Assembly (NCBI RefSeq): GCF_017921835.1 | Contig: NZ_JAGEMN010000002.1 | Location: forward strand, 62,001-126,000 | Source of the DNA: Sporosarcina sp. 6E9 | GTDB taxonomy: Bacteria > Bacillota > Bacilli > Bacillales_A > Planococcaceae | Direction of reading: 5' to 3' | DNA length: 64,000 nt | Shown: positions 12,259 through 21,208 of the stretch, piece by piece | Layout: every line of letters begins with the position of its first letter | Position numbering within the stretch: the stretch's first letter is position 1 | Position numbers and translations under genes: made by a program | Notes under the pieces: generated by a model | Database searches by the model: none | Told to the model about the DNA's origin: nothing | The model's input: only the letters and a program-made list of their open reading frames with translations

Positions 12259-13502
12259 AGTACCCAATCACTGACGCCTTGTTCAGCACCTAATAATAAG
12301 ACGTCGACTTCCATACCAGCACCAAATCCTCGCGTTCCGCTTGGCAAGACAATGATGCAGTTTCCGCGTGCAATCGATGATACTGCACTGGATTTATTAA
12401 ACCCAGCTGGTACCGCAACCGGTCCTTTTTCAGTCATTTCCCATACCGCGCGAACGAACCGTGTAAATGGGTTCGGCTTTGTAAAGTCTTCACCGAGGAC
12501 GGCCTTCATGCGTGGCATATACGGTTTTTCTGCCCCCATCATTCGAAGGATTGCTGGTCGAGTGAATAATTCAAAGCCAGTGAAACAAGCGGATGGGTTT
12601 CCGGAAAGCCCGAATAACAGTTTCCCATCAAGAACAGCCACCGTTGTTACACTACCCGGACGCATCGCCACTTTGTTGAATAAAACCTTAGCGCCTAATC
12701 GCTCATAGATTGCCGGTAAATAATCATAATCTCCGACGGAAACACCGCCTGTCGTGATTAAAATGTCCGTTTCAGCAAGCGCTTTTTCAACCATTTCCGT
12801 GCAAGCATCCAAGTTATCTTCGAGCATACCATAGGATTTGTAGTCAATTCCCATCCTTGTTAGTTGTGCTGCAATCATCGGACCGTTGGAGTTTCGGATT
12901 TTACCGGGCGCAAGCTCTTCATCAACGCGCAACAGCTCGGTTCCAGTTGATAATATACTGGCTATTGGACGCTTTGCAACTTGAACTTCTGCATAGCCAA
13001 AGGTCGCAAGTAGTGCGGTTGTTCCCGGATGGATAAATGCCCCTTTTTCAATGAGCATTTCTCCGTCTTTTGCGTCTTCGCCTTGAAACGAAATATTTTC
13101 GCCTGAAGTAAATGGTTTGCGGAGCGTGAAATTATCTGGCCGTTCCACAGTTTGTTCTAGCATGACAACGGCATCCGCATTTTTAGGAATTGGAGCGCCT
13201 GTCATGATTCGATACGCTTCACCTTCGCCAATTTCTTGCGTTGCTACATGTCCTGCTCCGATTTCACCTATAACGTTGAAAGCAATCCGGTTATCTCCTG
13301 AAGCGCCGTATGTATCCGCGGATCTGACCGCGAATCCGTCATAAGGTGACCGATCAAAAGGTGGTACATCATGCTTTGCAGTGATTGGTTCGGCTAAAAT
13401 CCGACCATATGTATGTTCAAGAGCAATTTTTTCTACCCCGATTGGTTGTGCATGTTCCATAACGAGTTCAACAGCTTTCGCTACAGGAATTGGTTTTCTC
13501 AT
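12255..13502 (-). CDS. moeA: Molybdopterin molybdotransferase MoeA
   Basis: MoeA inserts molybdate into adenylated molybdopterin. The 415-residue protein has the PFDRSPYDGFAVRSADT segment near residue 50, the MoCF-binding TTGGVSVGDYD motif near 255 and the GLSGNPSACF loop near 305. The start at 13502 is selected by the GGGAGGACTTAGTA ribosome site. It is the first gene of the minus-strand molybdenum-cofactor run, 66 bp from the divergent moaC. Confidence 0.96.
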   Translation of the reverse strand: MRKPIPVAKAVELVMEHAQPIGVEKIALEHTYGRILAEPITAKHDVPPFDRSPYDGFAVRSADTYGASGDNRIAFNVIGEIGAGHVATQEIGEGEAYRIMTGAPIPKNADAVVMLEQTVERPDNFTLRKPFTSGENISFQGEDAKDGEMLIEKGAFIHPGTTALLATFGYAEVQVAKRPIASILSTGTELLRVDEELAPGKIRNSNGPMIAAQLTRMGIDYKSYGMLEDNLDACTEMVEKALAETDILITTGGVSVGDYDYLPAIYERLGAKVLFNKVAMRPGSVTTVAVLDGKLLFGLSGNPSACFTGFELFTRPAILRMMGAEKPYMPRMKAVLGEDFTKPNPFTRFVRAVWEMTEKGPVAVPAGFNKSSAVSSIARGNCIIVLPSGTRGFGAGMEVDVLLLGAEQGVSDWVL

Positions 13503-13527
13503 TACTAAGTCCTCCCTATTTATCATC

Positions 13528-13536
13528 TGGTATACT
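13528..13536 (+). promoter_or_regulatory. Extended -10 promoter candidate for moaC
   Basis: TGGTATACT is an extended -10 element (TGnTATACT). It places a start near 13543, just before the moaC ribosome site AAAGGA. No convincing -35 is seen. The short divergent gap means moaC and moeA promoters overlap or nearly so. Confidence 0.6.
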
Positions 13537-13568
13537 AAAATTAAGTTATGGTGAAAGGAATGATCATT

Positions 13569-14063
13569 TTGTCTAAACTAACACATTTCAACGAACAAGG
13601 TCGCGCTAGAATGGTTGATGTTTCGGATAAGTCAATTACAATCAGGACCGCGATTGCAAAATCATCCATTATGTTAAATGAAACCATTCATAGCCAAATT
13701 ACAGAAGGCACGAATAAAAAAGGTGATGTATTGGGAGTTGCACAAATTGCCGCCGTCATGGCCGCAAAAAACACGTCCACCATCATCCCGATGTGCCATC
13801 CTCTTCCACTAACCGGGATTGATGTTCAGTTCGAATGGATCATCGACGAGCTAACATCCCATTATGAGGTGATCATCTATGCGGAAGTGAAAACTAAAGG
13901 GGTTACGGGTGTCGAAATGGAAGCATTGACCGCCGCCTCAGCCGCTGCACTAACAATTTATGATATGTGCAAAGCCGCTGGTAAAGAAATGGTAATCGGA
14001 CCGACGATGCTACTCGAAAAAATGGGTGGGAAAAACGGGGATTATAAGCGTTTGGATGATTGA
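13569..14063 (+). CDS. moaC: Cyclic pyranopterin monophosphate synthase MoaC
   Basis: MoaC converts 3',8-cyclo-GTP to cyclic pyranopterin monophosphate. The 164 residues begin [18 protein letters not shown] and contain [12 protein letters not shown] and the catalytic [16 protein letters not shown] region with YDMCKA. A TTG start at 13569 is preferred: the AAAGGA site is 9 bp upstream and the family normally begins here. An ATG at 13560 touches that site. It is the only molybdenum-cofactor gene on the plus strand. Confidence 0.95.
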   Translation: MSKLTHFNEQGRARMVDVSDKSITIRTAIAKSSIMLNETIHSQITEGTNKKGDVLGVAQIAAVMAAKNTSTIIPMCHPLPLTGIDVQFEWIIDELTSHYEVIIYAEVKTKGVTGVEMEALTAASAAALTIYDMCKAAGKEMVIGPTMLLEKMGGKNGDYKRLDD

Positions 14064-14110
14064 GAACGTAAGTCATATGATATCTTTTTAATAGTAAATC
14101 GATGAAAAGA

Positions 14111-14248
14111 CCGTCGATTTCCGTTGCGGGCGGACGCTTTCCTGCGGGCGAGCGCCGAGCCTCCTCGTCGCTACGCTTCTGCGGGGTCTCGTCTGTCTCG
14201 CTATTTCCGCGGGAGTCGCCACCCTCCACTCCAATCAACTATAGATTC
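14111..14248 (+). repeat. Long GC-rich intergenic repeat, copy A
   Basis: This GC-rich block in an otherwise AT-leaning gap starts CCGTCGATTTCCGTT, runs through GACGCTTTCCTGCGGGCG and GGGAGTCGCCACCCTCCA, and ends TCCAATCAACTATAGAT. Both ends and the CTTTCCTGCGGGCG part recur inverted at 15972-16092. I recall similar intergenic repeats from Bacillales genomes but cannot check it. No gene is supported here between moaC and moaB. Confidence 0.85.
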
Positions 14249-14310
14249 CACTATAAAAAGAAAGCTTTTTAATGCAGTTGAAGCGAGCGACTTTAATTAA
14301 TTTTCCCTTT

Positions 14311-14829
14311 TTAATCATCTTGTAAATGTTTCGTAATTTCATGTACAACATGATGCAATTCGGGAATGACTAATCGATCCATTGCAAGCGCTACTGCTTT
14401 AACTGAACCTGGAAGCATATAGACAACTTTATCTTTGATAATCCCGGCTTCTGCCCGGCTTAATAATGCCTTTGATCCAACGTCTTCCGTATAACTAATC
14501 ATGCGGAAAAGTTCTCCGAATCCATCCATCTTCTTCGTGAAATAAGGTTCGATGGTTTCTGGTGTAACATCTCGAAATCCCAGACCTGTTCCACCCGTCG
14601 TAATAATTCCATTGACATTCGGATTACGCAACCATTCTTCAATAATCGATTCAATTTCCATTTTGTCATCTTGACAAATCCATGTTTCAAAAATCTTATG
14701 GCCCGCATCTTCAAGTTTTTGTCGAATCGTCCAACCACCGCGGTCGTTTGAAACATTTCTCGTGTCGCTTGTCGTTAACACGCAAAATACAAGCTGTTTC
14801 TTTTGATCATACTCATGTTCCTTTGACAA
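14311..14829 (-). CDS. moaB: Molybdopterin adenylyltransferase-type protein MoaB
   Basis: This 172-residue MogA/MoaB-family protein activates molybdopterin by adenylation before MoeA adds molybdate. The molybdopterin-binding motif TTGGTGLGFRDVTPE is near residue 80 and the MLPGSVKAVALAM loop near 143. It lies 15 bp after moeB and is read with it. Confidence 0.93.
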   Translation of the reverse strand: MSKEHEYDQKKQLVFCVLTTSDTRNVSNDRGGWTIRQKLEDAGHKIFETWICQDDKMEIESIIEEWLRNPNVNGIITTGGTGLGFRDVTPETIEPYFTKKMDGFGELFRMISYTEDVGSKALLSRAEAGIIKDKVVYMLPGSVKAVALAMDRLVIPELHHVVHEITKHLQDD

Positions 14830-14844
14830 AAAAACCTCTCCTCT

Positions 14845-15864
14845 TCACCCGAATAATTGATGATACATTTTCCGCCCCCTCTGAATATCTTTTAATCCAT
14901 GGATTAAAAGCCGACCATTGGCAAATAAAATACAGCGATAGCCATCCGAGTTCATTTCAATGAAATAAGGGGTCTTCTTATAGGGTTTACCCAGCTGTTT
15001 CGCCACTCGTTCGGCGTCGACTAATGACAAAACACGGTCTTGCTCGGGTATAACTTGAACCGTGTCTCGTCCGCAAAGCACCGCGAAGTTCGTACCGATT
15101 TCCGGTGTTAATGACGGGAATGTCGGATTGGGTCCGCATGTTTTGCAAGATTCATTTTTCATCCGCCCGATCCCCGCCTCGATATTTGTGTTGTTCCAAA
15201 CATCGTATGTAAGCATTTTTTTACGCATCGTCTCTTTATTGCCCGAAAGCCATTTTAAGGCTTCTGCACTTTGATGCGCAGCCGTGATTTGAACAGCCGG
15301 TGCAATAATTCCAGTAGTATCGCAAGTTTCATTCACTGCCGGCATAACTGGTAAAAGGCATCGAAAACAGGCTGTTACACCGGGAATATAAGGAAATATA
15401 GTACTTGAACTACCCACACAGGCACCGTATACCCAAGGGATATTCAATTTCCAAGCAATATCATTTATGACTAATCTTGTTTCAAAGTTGTCGGTCGCAT
15501 CCAGAATGATGTCGACACTTCCCGCAAGTTCTTCCAAAATAGGTCCATCGATATGATTCAGAACCGTATCAATTTCTACATCATTTCGTATCATTTTCAA
15601 CTGGCGTTTAGCCGCAACTACTTTCGGTGTGCCTTCAATTGCATCTTGTTCCGTAAACAGTTGCTGCCGCTGCAAATTTGAAGGCTCCACATAGTCCCGG
15701 TCCGCGATAATGAGTTTCCCAACGCCTGCACGAGTGAGCGTTTCTGCAATCGCCGTCCCCAGCGCCCCACAACCAATCAGCAACGCAGTCGATTGGCTAA
15801 TTTTTGTTTGCCCTTTTTCACCTATCGGACTAAATAACGTCTGTCTCGAATACCGGTTTTGCAT
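14845..15864 (-). CDS. moeB: MoeB/ThiF-family adenylyltransferase
   Basis: An E1-like enzyme that adenylates the C-terminal glycine of a sulfur carrier, here most likely MoaD. Residues 20-60 hold the ATP-binding GCGALGTAIAETL fold and the RDYVEPSNLQRQ segment with the catalytic Arg residues. Asp in DATDNFETR is present. Two CxxC pairs (CFRC near 174, CKTC near 251) form the structural zinc site. It has no C-terminal rhodanese domain; the last 80 residues are a short MoeB-type tail. ThiF or a dual role remains possible, but the location with moaB favours MoeB. Confidence 0.88.
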   Translation of the reverse strand: MQNRYSRQTLFSPIGEKGQTKISQSTALLIGCGALGTAIAETLTRAGVGKLIIADRDYVEPSNLQRQQLFTEQDAIEGTPKVVAAKRQLKMIRNDVEIDTVLNHIDGPILEELAGSVDIILDATDNFETRLVINDIAWKLNIPWVYGACVGSSSTIFPYIPGVTACFRCLLPVMPAVNETCDTTGIIAPAVQITAAHQSAEALKWLSGNKETMRKKMLTYDVWNNTNIEAGIGRMKNESCKTCGPNPTFPSLTPEIGTNFAVLCGRDTVQVIPEQDRVLSLVDAERVAKQLGKPYKKTPYFIEMNSDGYRCILFANGRLLIHGLKDIQRGRKMYHQLFG

Positions 15865-15971
15865 TGTAGGCTCACCCCTTTCTAGAAAATCAAATACTCG
15901 TAATTAAGAGGCTCACTTTAGAACCCTGTATTAATGAAGGCTACCAAACAACTATCTTCATTTAGTGAAAT

Positions 15972-16092
15972 TTATAGTTGATTGGAATGTAGGGCGGCGA
16001 CTTCAGCGGAATCACCGGCCGCCCGCAGGAAAGCGTCAAAGTGCGAAAGAGGAGTTCACTCTTTCATAGCCCGGAACGGAAATCAACGGCCT
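15972..16092 (-). repeat. Long GC-rich intergenic repeat, copy B (inverted, rearranged)
   Basis: Read on the minus strand it starts CCGTTGATTTCCGTTCCGGG, contains GACGCTTTCCTGCGGGCGG and GTCGCCGCCCTACATTCC, and ends AATCAACTATAAATTTC. These match copy A at both ends and in the CTTTCCTGCGGGCG block, but the interior differs. It faces opposite to copy A, so the pair brackets moeB-moaB as inverted repeats, and it begins about 30 bp after the narK stop codon. Confidence 0.82.
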
Positions 16093-16121
16093 ACCGAAGA
16101 AATTCCTTCCTATTCCAATCC

Positions 16122-17612
16122 TCACTCCGGCGTCACATCAGTAAACGTCCCGACATACCGTATAACATCCCCCGAATCATCTTTCACTGCGCTAATCGAC
16201 AACAGCTCCAAATATTCTTCGCCATTTTTGCGTTTATTCCAAAGCTTGCCTTGCCACAATCCTTCCCGTCCAATTTGACCCCACATCGTTGTGTAAAATT
16301 CCGCGGATTGCCTGCCTGTACTTCGGAATTTAGGGTTTCTACCAACAACTTCTTCTTCTGTAAATCCTGTCAATCTTGTAAACGCAGGGTTCACTTTTTC
16401 AATCGTACCAGTTGAATCCGTTACAACTACTCCTTGACCCGTTGAATCGAATACATCCGCTGCGACATGTAGTCTCTCCATGTAATACAACCAAATCACG
16501 AGCACAAAGCTGACTAGCGCGACTTGTGAAAATGCCATAAAACCGATTGAGTAGGATCCCGTCATTGAATAGACAGCTGATAAAAGAAGTGGCGGGAAAA
16601 ATCCGCCTAAGCCGCCCATCATCGAAACAATCCCGTTGACAATACCCGCTTGCTTATTAAAATACATAGGTACTAATTTGAAAATTAACCCGTTTCCAGT
16701 TCCCGCACAAACTGCGATAATCAGGCTTCCCACCGTATACAAACCGATAGACGGTGAAAATGCGAGAACAACTGCTGCACCCGTCAACCCAGCGAAAGCG
16801 ACCATTAATAATTTTAACGGTGAGAACTTATCCCCGAGCCATCCGCCAATAGGACGGCAGAATGTTGCAACCGCGATAAAACCTGCTGTCCGCATACCCG
16901 CATCTACTTTTTCGATGCCAAAATACGTAACCAGAAAGTTCGGCAAGAAAACTGTAAATGCAACGAATGCACCGAATGTTATGAAATAAAACAACGAGAA
17001 AAACCAAAGTTTTTCATTTTTATAAACGCTTTTTATTTGCTCACCGATTGGGGTTACTACTTTTACTTCTTGTTTATCACCAAAAAAGAAGTTCAAAGCT
17101 GCGAAAATTAGCAGTAAGATCATGTAAAGTTTAACCGTCATCGACCAACCGACTTGCGTTGCAATTACAGGCGCGGCAAACGTCGAAACAGCAGTTCCTA
17201 AGTTACCAATTCCGTATACCCCGTTGACAAGTCCGTGTTTCTCTTTTGGATAATACTTCGGCAAAGAAGTAACTCCGACCGAAAACACTGCGCCCCCGAT
17301 TCCAAGGAAAGTTCCCCCAATTATAAGATCTAGCATAGAAGATGCTGCACTTATATAAAAGACAGGGAATAATAAAAGAATGAAGCTAATTAAAAATATT
17401 AATCTAGCACCGACCAGATTGGCATAATAACCAAACGGAATTCTTAGAACCGATCCAAGTACAATCGGAACTGCAGTCACCAATGCTAGTTTTTCTGCCG
17501 GAATCGTTATGTCTTCCACTATAAACGGCAGTAAAGAAGAAATGAGTACCCAAACCATGAAGCCGACCATACAGTTTAAAGTTTGTAATGGTAATTGCAC
17601 TTTTTTTATCAA
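16122..17612 (-). CDS. narK: NarK-type nitrate/nitrite transporter fused to a C-terminal PAS domain
   Basis: Residues 1 to about 378 form a 12-helix major facilitator of the nitrate/nitrite porter type, with the PFGYYANLVGAR loop, GxxGxGGAVFSVGVTSL nitrate-signature-like glycines and the IGGWLGDKF repeat. Residues about 380-496 are a complete PAS plus PAC unit (DSTGQGVVVTDSTGTI, NPAFTRLTGFTEEEVVGRNP, W.GKLWNKRKNGEEY, VGTFTDVTPE). Normal NarK proteins lack this. The reading frame is open throughout and the protein stops immediately after the PAC motif. The TTG at 17612, 5-6 bp after AGGTGG, is the best start. It belongs to the nre/nar block and imports nitrate or exports nitrite. Confidence 0.92.
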   Translation of the reverse strand: MIKKVQLPLQTLNCMVGFMVWVLISSLLPFIVEDITIPAEKLALVTAVPIVLGSVLRIPFGYYANLVGARLIFLISFILLLFPVFYISAASSMLDLIIGGTFLGIGGAVFSVGVTSLPKYYPKEKHGLVNGVYGIGNLGTAVSTFAAPVIATQVGWSMTVKLYMILLLIFAALNFFFGDKQEVKVVTPIGEQIKSVYKNEKLWFFSLFYFITFGAFVAFTVFLPNFLVTYFGIEKVDAGMRTAGFIAVATFCRPIGGWLGDKFSPLKLLMVAFAGLTGAAVVLAFSPSIGLYTVGSLIIAVCAGTGNGLIFKLVPMYFNKQAGIVNGIVSMMGGLGGFFPPLLLSAVYSMTGSYSIGFMAFSQVALVSFVLVIWLYYMERLHVAADVFDSTGQGVVVTDSTGTIEKVNPAFTRLTGFTEEEVVGRNPKFRSTGRQSAEFYTTMWGQIGREGLWQGKLWNKRKNGEEYLELLSISAVKDDSGDVIRYVGTFTDVTPE

Positions 17613-17703
17613 ACAAACCACCTACTCTATCTATAAGTATTGAGCGATCCGGATTGACTGATTGCCTATATTGAGTATAAAGCCGTCACCATGTTTTTAT
17701 TAA

Positions 17704-17730
17704 TAGGGGATATCCCTAAACCTATAAGGG
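17704..17730 (-). promoter_or_regulatory. NreC-box-like inverted repeats upstream of narK
   Basis: TAGGGGATATCCCTA is followed two bases later by CCTATAAGGG. The TATACT -10 of narK is at 17674-17679 on the minus strand, giving a start near 17666, so the dyad centre is about 45 bp upstream. The same CCTATWAGGG core occurs before narG and ric. Confidence 0.65.
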
Positions 17731-17741
17731 AAATGCCTTAC

Positions 17742-18269
17742 TTAGATAATCGGTGTGTACAATTTTTCATACAATTCATCTTGCTCTTCAATTCCCAAAA
17801 CATTATCGACCATAGGAAATAAAATCGACTCTTCTTTTACGAAATGAACAGTAATCACTTCAAAAGCTTCTGCTGCATCATTCACCACTTTTTTCATTTC
17901 TTCTAGTGTGAAATGACTGACATCTCCAAGTGTATGATGGAGAAAGTGCCCAATGTATGCGTCAATTTCTTCATGCTCTTCTTCTGTCGCCGTTACAGGT
18001 CCCTGCTCACTGCCAACGTACTTTTCTAGCATCGGAAACAAATACGTTTCCTCTTTATCCGTATGATTTTTTAACGGTTCGATAAAGTCAATAATCAGTT
18101 TTCTTAATGACTGCAATGCTTCATGACCTTCTTCAACAGTGTAAATATCCCGCTGAAATGCCAGAACAATCGTGTGCCAACCATCCATTAAATAGGATAA
18201 GTACTGATGCTCATTTTCCAACACACGCAGTGCAGGAAGGTCAAATTTAAACTTTTTTATTTCAGCCAT
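17742..18269 (-). CDS. Hemerythrin-like (HHE) domain protein
   Basis: This 175-residue all-helical protein has the HHE pattern of di-iron hemerythrins: ENEHQYL near residue 18, HTDKEETYLFPMLEKY near 69, EEHEEID near 97 and HFVKEESILFPMV near 142. It probably binds a non-haem di-iron centre and may sense or scavenge oxygen or nitric oxide. It sits between nreC and narK in the nitrate block, which suggests a role under oxygen-limited nitrate reduction, but no substrate can be read. Confidence 0.82.
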   Translation of the reverse strand: MAEIKKFKFDLPALRVLENEHQYLSYLMDGWHTIVLAFQRDIYTVEEGHEALQSLRKLIIDFIEPLKNHTDKEETYLFPMLEKYVGSEQGPVTATEEEHEEIDAYIGHFLHHTLGDVSHFTLEEMKKVVNDAAEAFEVITVHFVKEESILFPMVDNVLGIEEQDELYEKLYTPII

Positions 18270-18291
18270 GAAAAATGCACCTTTCTTTCTC

Positions 18292-18939
18292 TTAAAAGTC
18301 CAACAGTTTTTTTCTTAAGGCGTATTCAATTAGTTCAGGTCGACTTTTCAAATTAAGCTTTTCCATAATCCGAGACTTATGCGCTTCTACCGTTTTAACG
18401 GAAATATATAGCTTTTCAGCAATATCTTTATTCCCGTACCCTTTTGCTGCAAGAGGAAGTACTTCAAGTTCACGTTTCGTTAATATCTTAAATGGATCGT
18501 CTTCGGGGCCAATCGTGTCATGTTTAATAAATTCACGAACGAGCGATGTCGCCATAGAAGGATGAATATACGTATCCCCATTGTAAACCGTGCGTACCGC
18601 CGATAATAACTCTTCATCTGGCGCGTTTTTTAAGATGTAACCCGAAGCACCGTTTTTCAGAACGTGAAATAAATACTCCTCGTCGTCATGCATCGTCAAA
18701 ATAAGAATTTTGGTATCAGGGAAATCCTCATGTATTTTTCCAGTCGCAATGAGGCCGCTTTCACCAGGAGGCATACTCAAATCCATCAACAACACATCAG
18801 GACGATGTTTCGCTACTTTTGCATAGGCTTCAAGCCCATCCGCCGCGGTCGCGACAACTTCCATATCGTTTTGGAAGTTTAAGATGTGCATAAAGCCGCT
18901 ACGAACAACTGCATGGTCATCCGCGATAATTATTTTCAC
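18292..18939 (-). CDS. nreC: Nitrate/oxygen response regulator NreC
   Basis: A NarL-type regulator of 215 residues. The receiver domain (1-120) has DDHAVVRSG, the phospho-acceptor Asp in [10 protein letters not shown] near residue 53, and Lys in [10 protein letters not shown]. The LuxR-type DNA-binding domain (about 148-210) has [25 protein letters not shown]. It starts with GTG, two bases after the nreB stop. NreB phosphorylates it when oxygen is low, and it then activates narGHJI and narK in relatives. Confidence 0.94.
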   Translation of the reverse strand: MKIIIADDHAVVRSGFMHILNFQNDMEVVATAADGLEAYAKVAKHRPDVLLMDLSMPPGESGLIATGKIHEDFPDTKILILTMHDDEEYLFHVLKNGASGYILKNAPDEELLSAVRTVYNGDTYIHPSMATSLVREFIKHDTIGPEDDPFKILTKRELEVLPLAAKGYGNKDIAEKLYISVKTVEAHKSRIMEKLNLKSRPELIEYALRKKLLDF

Positions 18940-18941
18940 GC

Positions 18942-20012
18942 TTACTCTCCTTCTTTCACCACTGTTGTTTTAAGTGGTATTTTCAAATAAACGGTCGTTC
19001 CTCTTCCAACTTCTGTTTGAATGGATAATTGGCCGTCGACTAGTTCAGCACGTTCGCGCATTCCATAAAGACCAAGCCCTGTTCCGGATGCAGTTCGCGA
19101 ATTTAATTCAAAGCCGGCCCCATTATCCGAAACGCTCAAATTAAGTTGGCCCGACTCTTCAAATAGTCGCACTGTAATTACATCGACTCCAGCATATTTC
19201 ACAGCATTGAATACAGCTTCCTGGCAGACACGATAAACGACCGTTTCAAGTTCATCTTCATACCTCTTCGCCTGAAGTTCTGCTGTAAATTCGATGACTG
19301 CACCATAGTTTTTTTCAATCCATTTAAAGTGCGTTCTAAAGGCAGCCTCCAGACCAAGATCGTCTAAGGTAGCAGGCCGCAACTCGACGGACAAAAACCG
19401 AATATCTTCGAGTAATCGCATAAGTGAACCTTCCGTTTGTTGAATTTTCTTTAGTACTTCTTCATTAATATCCATGTACTTGAGAACTCTTAAGTCGACA
19501 AGCGTACTCAGCATTTCCTGCGCCACGCTGTCATGCAGTTCTCGCGAAATACGTTTCCGCTCATCTTCTTGTGCTTTAATCACGCTTTGCGTCATCGTCT
19601 TTTCATTCAGTTCGACTTGCGTCTTAAACTGTTTTGTTAAATCCCGAAGCATAAATACACGAATCCCATTTTCTTCGTCGATTGTCTGGAAACTTGCTGT
19701 GTACGGCATAATACCTTTGCCGCGCGTATTCAAATATACTTGAAAAGAACTAAAATCATTTTTCGGGCTTACTAAATAGCAAGACTTGCAGGTGATTAAA
19801 TCCTGCTCATTTGTATATCCTTGACAAGACATGCAAAAAGCATTTGTCTCGCCTTCAACCATTCGACTTAGGACATCTGAATCTAAAATGAGTTTCGCAG
19901 ATTCATTCATTGCAATGACCTGACCTTCAGAATTAAAAAAGAAGATGGCTTCAGCAGAATTATCGTACATTTTCATCAACAAATCCGTTAACTGAAAACT
20001 CCCGAGTTGCAT
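18942..20012 (-). CDS. nreB: Oxygen-sensing histidine kinase NreB
   Basis: This cytoplasmic kinase has an N-terminal PAS domain with four cysteines, CMSC-x11-CKSC (residues about 60-78), the exact spacing of the oxygen-labile [4Fe-4S] cluster ligands in staphylococcal NreB. The HisKA_3 box [13 protein letters not shown] lies near residue 157 and the ATPase [14 protein letters not shown] near 326. No membrane segment is present. Starts TTG and ATG are adjacent (20015, 20012); the ATG is used. It partly overlaps nreA. Confidence 0.94.
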   Translation of the reverse strand: MQLGSFQLTDLLMKMYDNSAEAIFFFNSEGQVIAMNESAKLILDSDVLSRMVEGETNAFCMSCQGYTNEQDLITCKSCYLVSPKNDFSSFQVYLNTRGKGIMPYTASFQTIDEENGIRVFMLRDLTKQFKTQVELNEKTMTQSVIKAQEDERKRISRELHDSVAQEMLSTLVDLRVLKYMDINEEVLKKIQQTEGSLMRLLEDIRFLSVELRPATLDDLGLEAAFRTHFKWIEKNYGAVIEFTAELQAKRYEDELETVVYRVCQEAVFNAVKYAGVDVITVRLFEESGQLNLSVSDNGAGFELNSRTASGTGLGLYGMRERAELVDGQLSIQTEVGRGTTVYLKIPLKTTVVKEGE

Positions 20013-20476
20013 CAATGCTTCACCATCTCCTTATTATAGTACGGGCCGAAATTTGACCCTACAGCGTATTTGAAATCCTTAAATAATTCTTCTGATAAAA
20101 CATTATCATCACGAAAAGCAACTAAAAGTACGCCTTTGACGCGGTTATATTTATATAGGGGAATTGCGCCGAAACTTGTTAACTCTTCGGCAACAATAAT
20201 TGGATAATTAAACATGTCCCCTTCAGAAATCAAAGTTTTCACATCGCTCATGAGCAGCGGCTTACCTGTTTTCAGCACGACGCCCGCGACACCTTTTCCT
20301 GTTTGTAAAATAATTCGTTTATAGCGATTACTCTTATTACCTGTTACATATTCCCATCTGCTTGTAAAACGTCCATCTGAAGGATGAACAAGTGCCAATG
20401 CGACAAGATCAAAGTTGAAAGCCTCTTTAATCTTTTCTATTTCCAGTTGAAAGTTGAATTTCTGCTGTTCGGTCAT
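20012..20476 (-). CDS. nreA: Nitrate sensor NreA (GAF domain)
   Basis: A single GAF-fold protein of 154 residues that in staphylococci binds nitrate and restrains NreB autophosphorylation when nitrate is absent. Visible family features include SRWEYVTGNKSNRYKRI, LQTGKGVAGVVLKTGKPLLM and IPLYKYNRVKGVLLVAF. It heads nreABC and ends inside the start of nreB. Confidence 0.9.
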   Translation of the reverse strand: MTEQQKFNFQLEIEKIKEAFNFDLVALALVHPSDGRFTSRWEYVTGNKSNRYKRIILQTGKGVAGVVLKTGKPLLMSDVKTLISEGDMFNYPIIVAEELTSFGAIPLYKYNRVKGVLLVAFRDDNVLSEELFKDFKYAVGSNFGPYYNKEMVKH

Positions 20477-20527
20477 AACTTTACTCCCTATGAGAAAAAA
20501 AGCAGTTATGCCCTTTTTCCATTGTAA

Positions 20528-21208
20528 TTACTTCTTGGTGTCTCTTCTATATATGATATAGCTTCTTCCAACGTAATTCAAAGGTACGCTCCACACGTGA
20601 ACGAGTCTTGTAAATGGCCACATCGCGAAGATTAGAAAGCCTGATAAGACGTGCAACTGAAATGCTAACGGGACATTTGACATAAAACCAGCCTCTGGTC
20701 GAAAAATGAGCAACGAGCGGAACCAAATGGAAATCGAATCACGATAATCGAAATCAGGTTGCGTGACGCTTGTGCCAATCACGCTGTACATGCCAATAAA
20801 GACAATAAAAAGAAGCAACGAGTTAACGATTAAATCGGATGCTGTTGATAACTTACGGACATTGCTAATCGCAAAGCGTCTCCATGTTAAAATAAGCATA
20901 CCTAGGAAAGTGACTACCCCAAAAAAACCGCCGCCCCAAATGGCTCCCATATGATACAAATGGTCACTTATTCCGACAGCGCGCGTCCATTCTTTCGGAA
21001 TCCCCAGACCGGCGACATGTCCTGCAATAACAGGAATTATCCCGATATGAAATAACAAACTACCAATCATCAACTGTTTCTTTTCAATAAATTCACTTGA
21101 TTTTGCTGTCCATCCAAACTGATCATTTCGCCATCTGAATATATGACCGACAATAAATACCACCATACAAACATAGGGGAAAATAACCCATAAAAATTGA
21201 TCACTCAT
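20528..21208 (-). CDS. narI: Respiratory nitrate reductase gamma subunit NarI
   Basis: This 226-residue membrane diheme cytochrome b oxidises menaquinol and passes electrons to NarH. Five hydrophobic spans are visible. Candidate haem histidines occur in VGHIFRWR near residue 22, GSLLFHIG and IAGH near 54-64, and QLHVLSG and RLVHVWS near 185-205. It overlaps narJ by 8 bp and is the last nar structural gene. Confidence 0.95.
   Translation of the reverse strand: MSDQFLWVIFPYVCMVVFIVGHIFRWRNDQFGWTAKSSEFIEKKQLMIGSLLFHIGIIPVIAGHVAGLGIPKEWTRAVGISDHLYHMGAIWGGGFFGVVTFLGMLILTWRRFAISNVRKLSTASDLIVNSLLLFIVFIGMYSVIGTSVTQPDFDYRDSISIWFRSLLIFRPEAGFMSNVPLAFQLHVLSGFLIFAMWPFTRLVHVWSVPLNYVGRSYIIYRRDTKK

Noticed and set aside
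13903..14238. 111-residue minus-strand reading frame over moaC and repeat copy A
   Set aside because: It overlaps conserved moaC in antisense and its remainder is the GC-rich repeat; no ribosome site.
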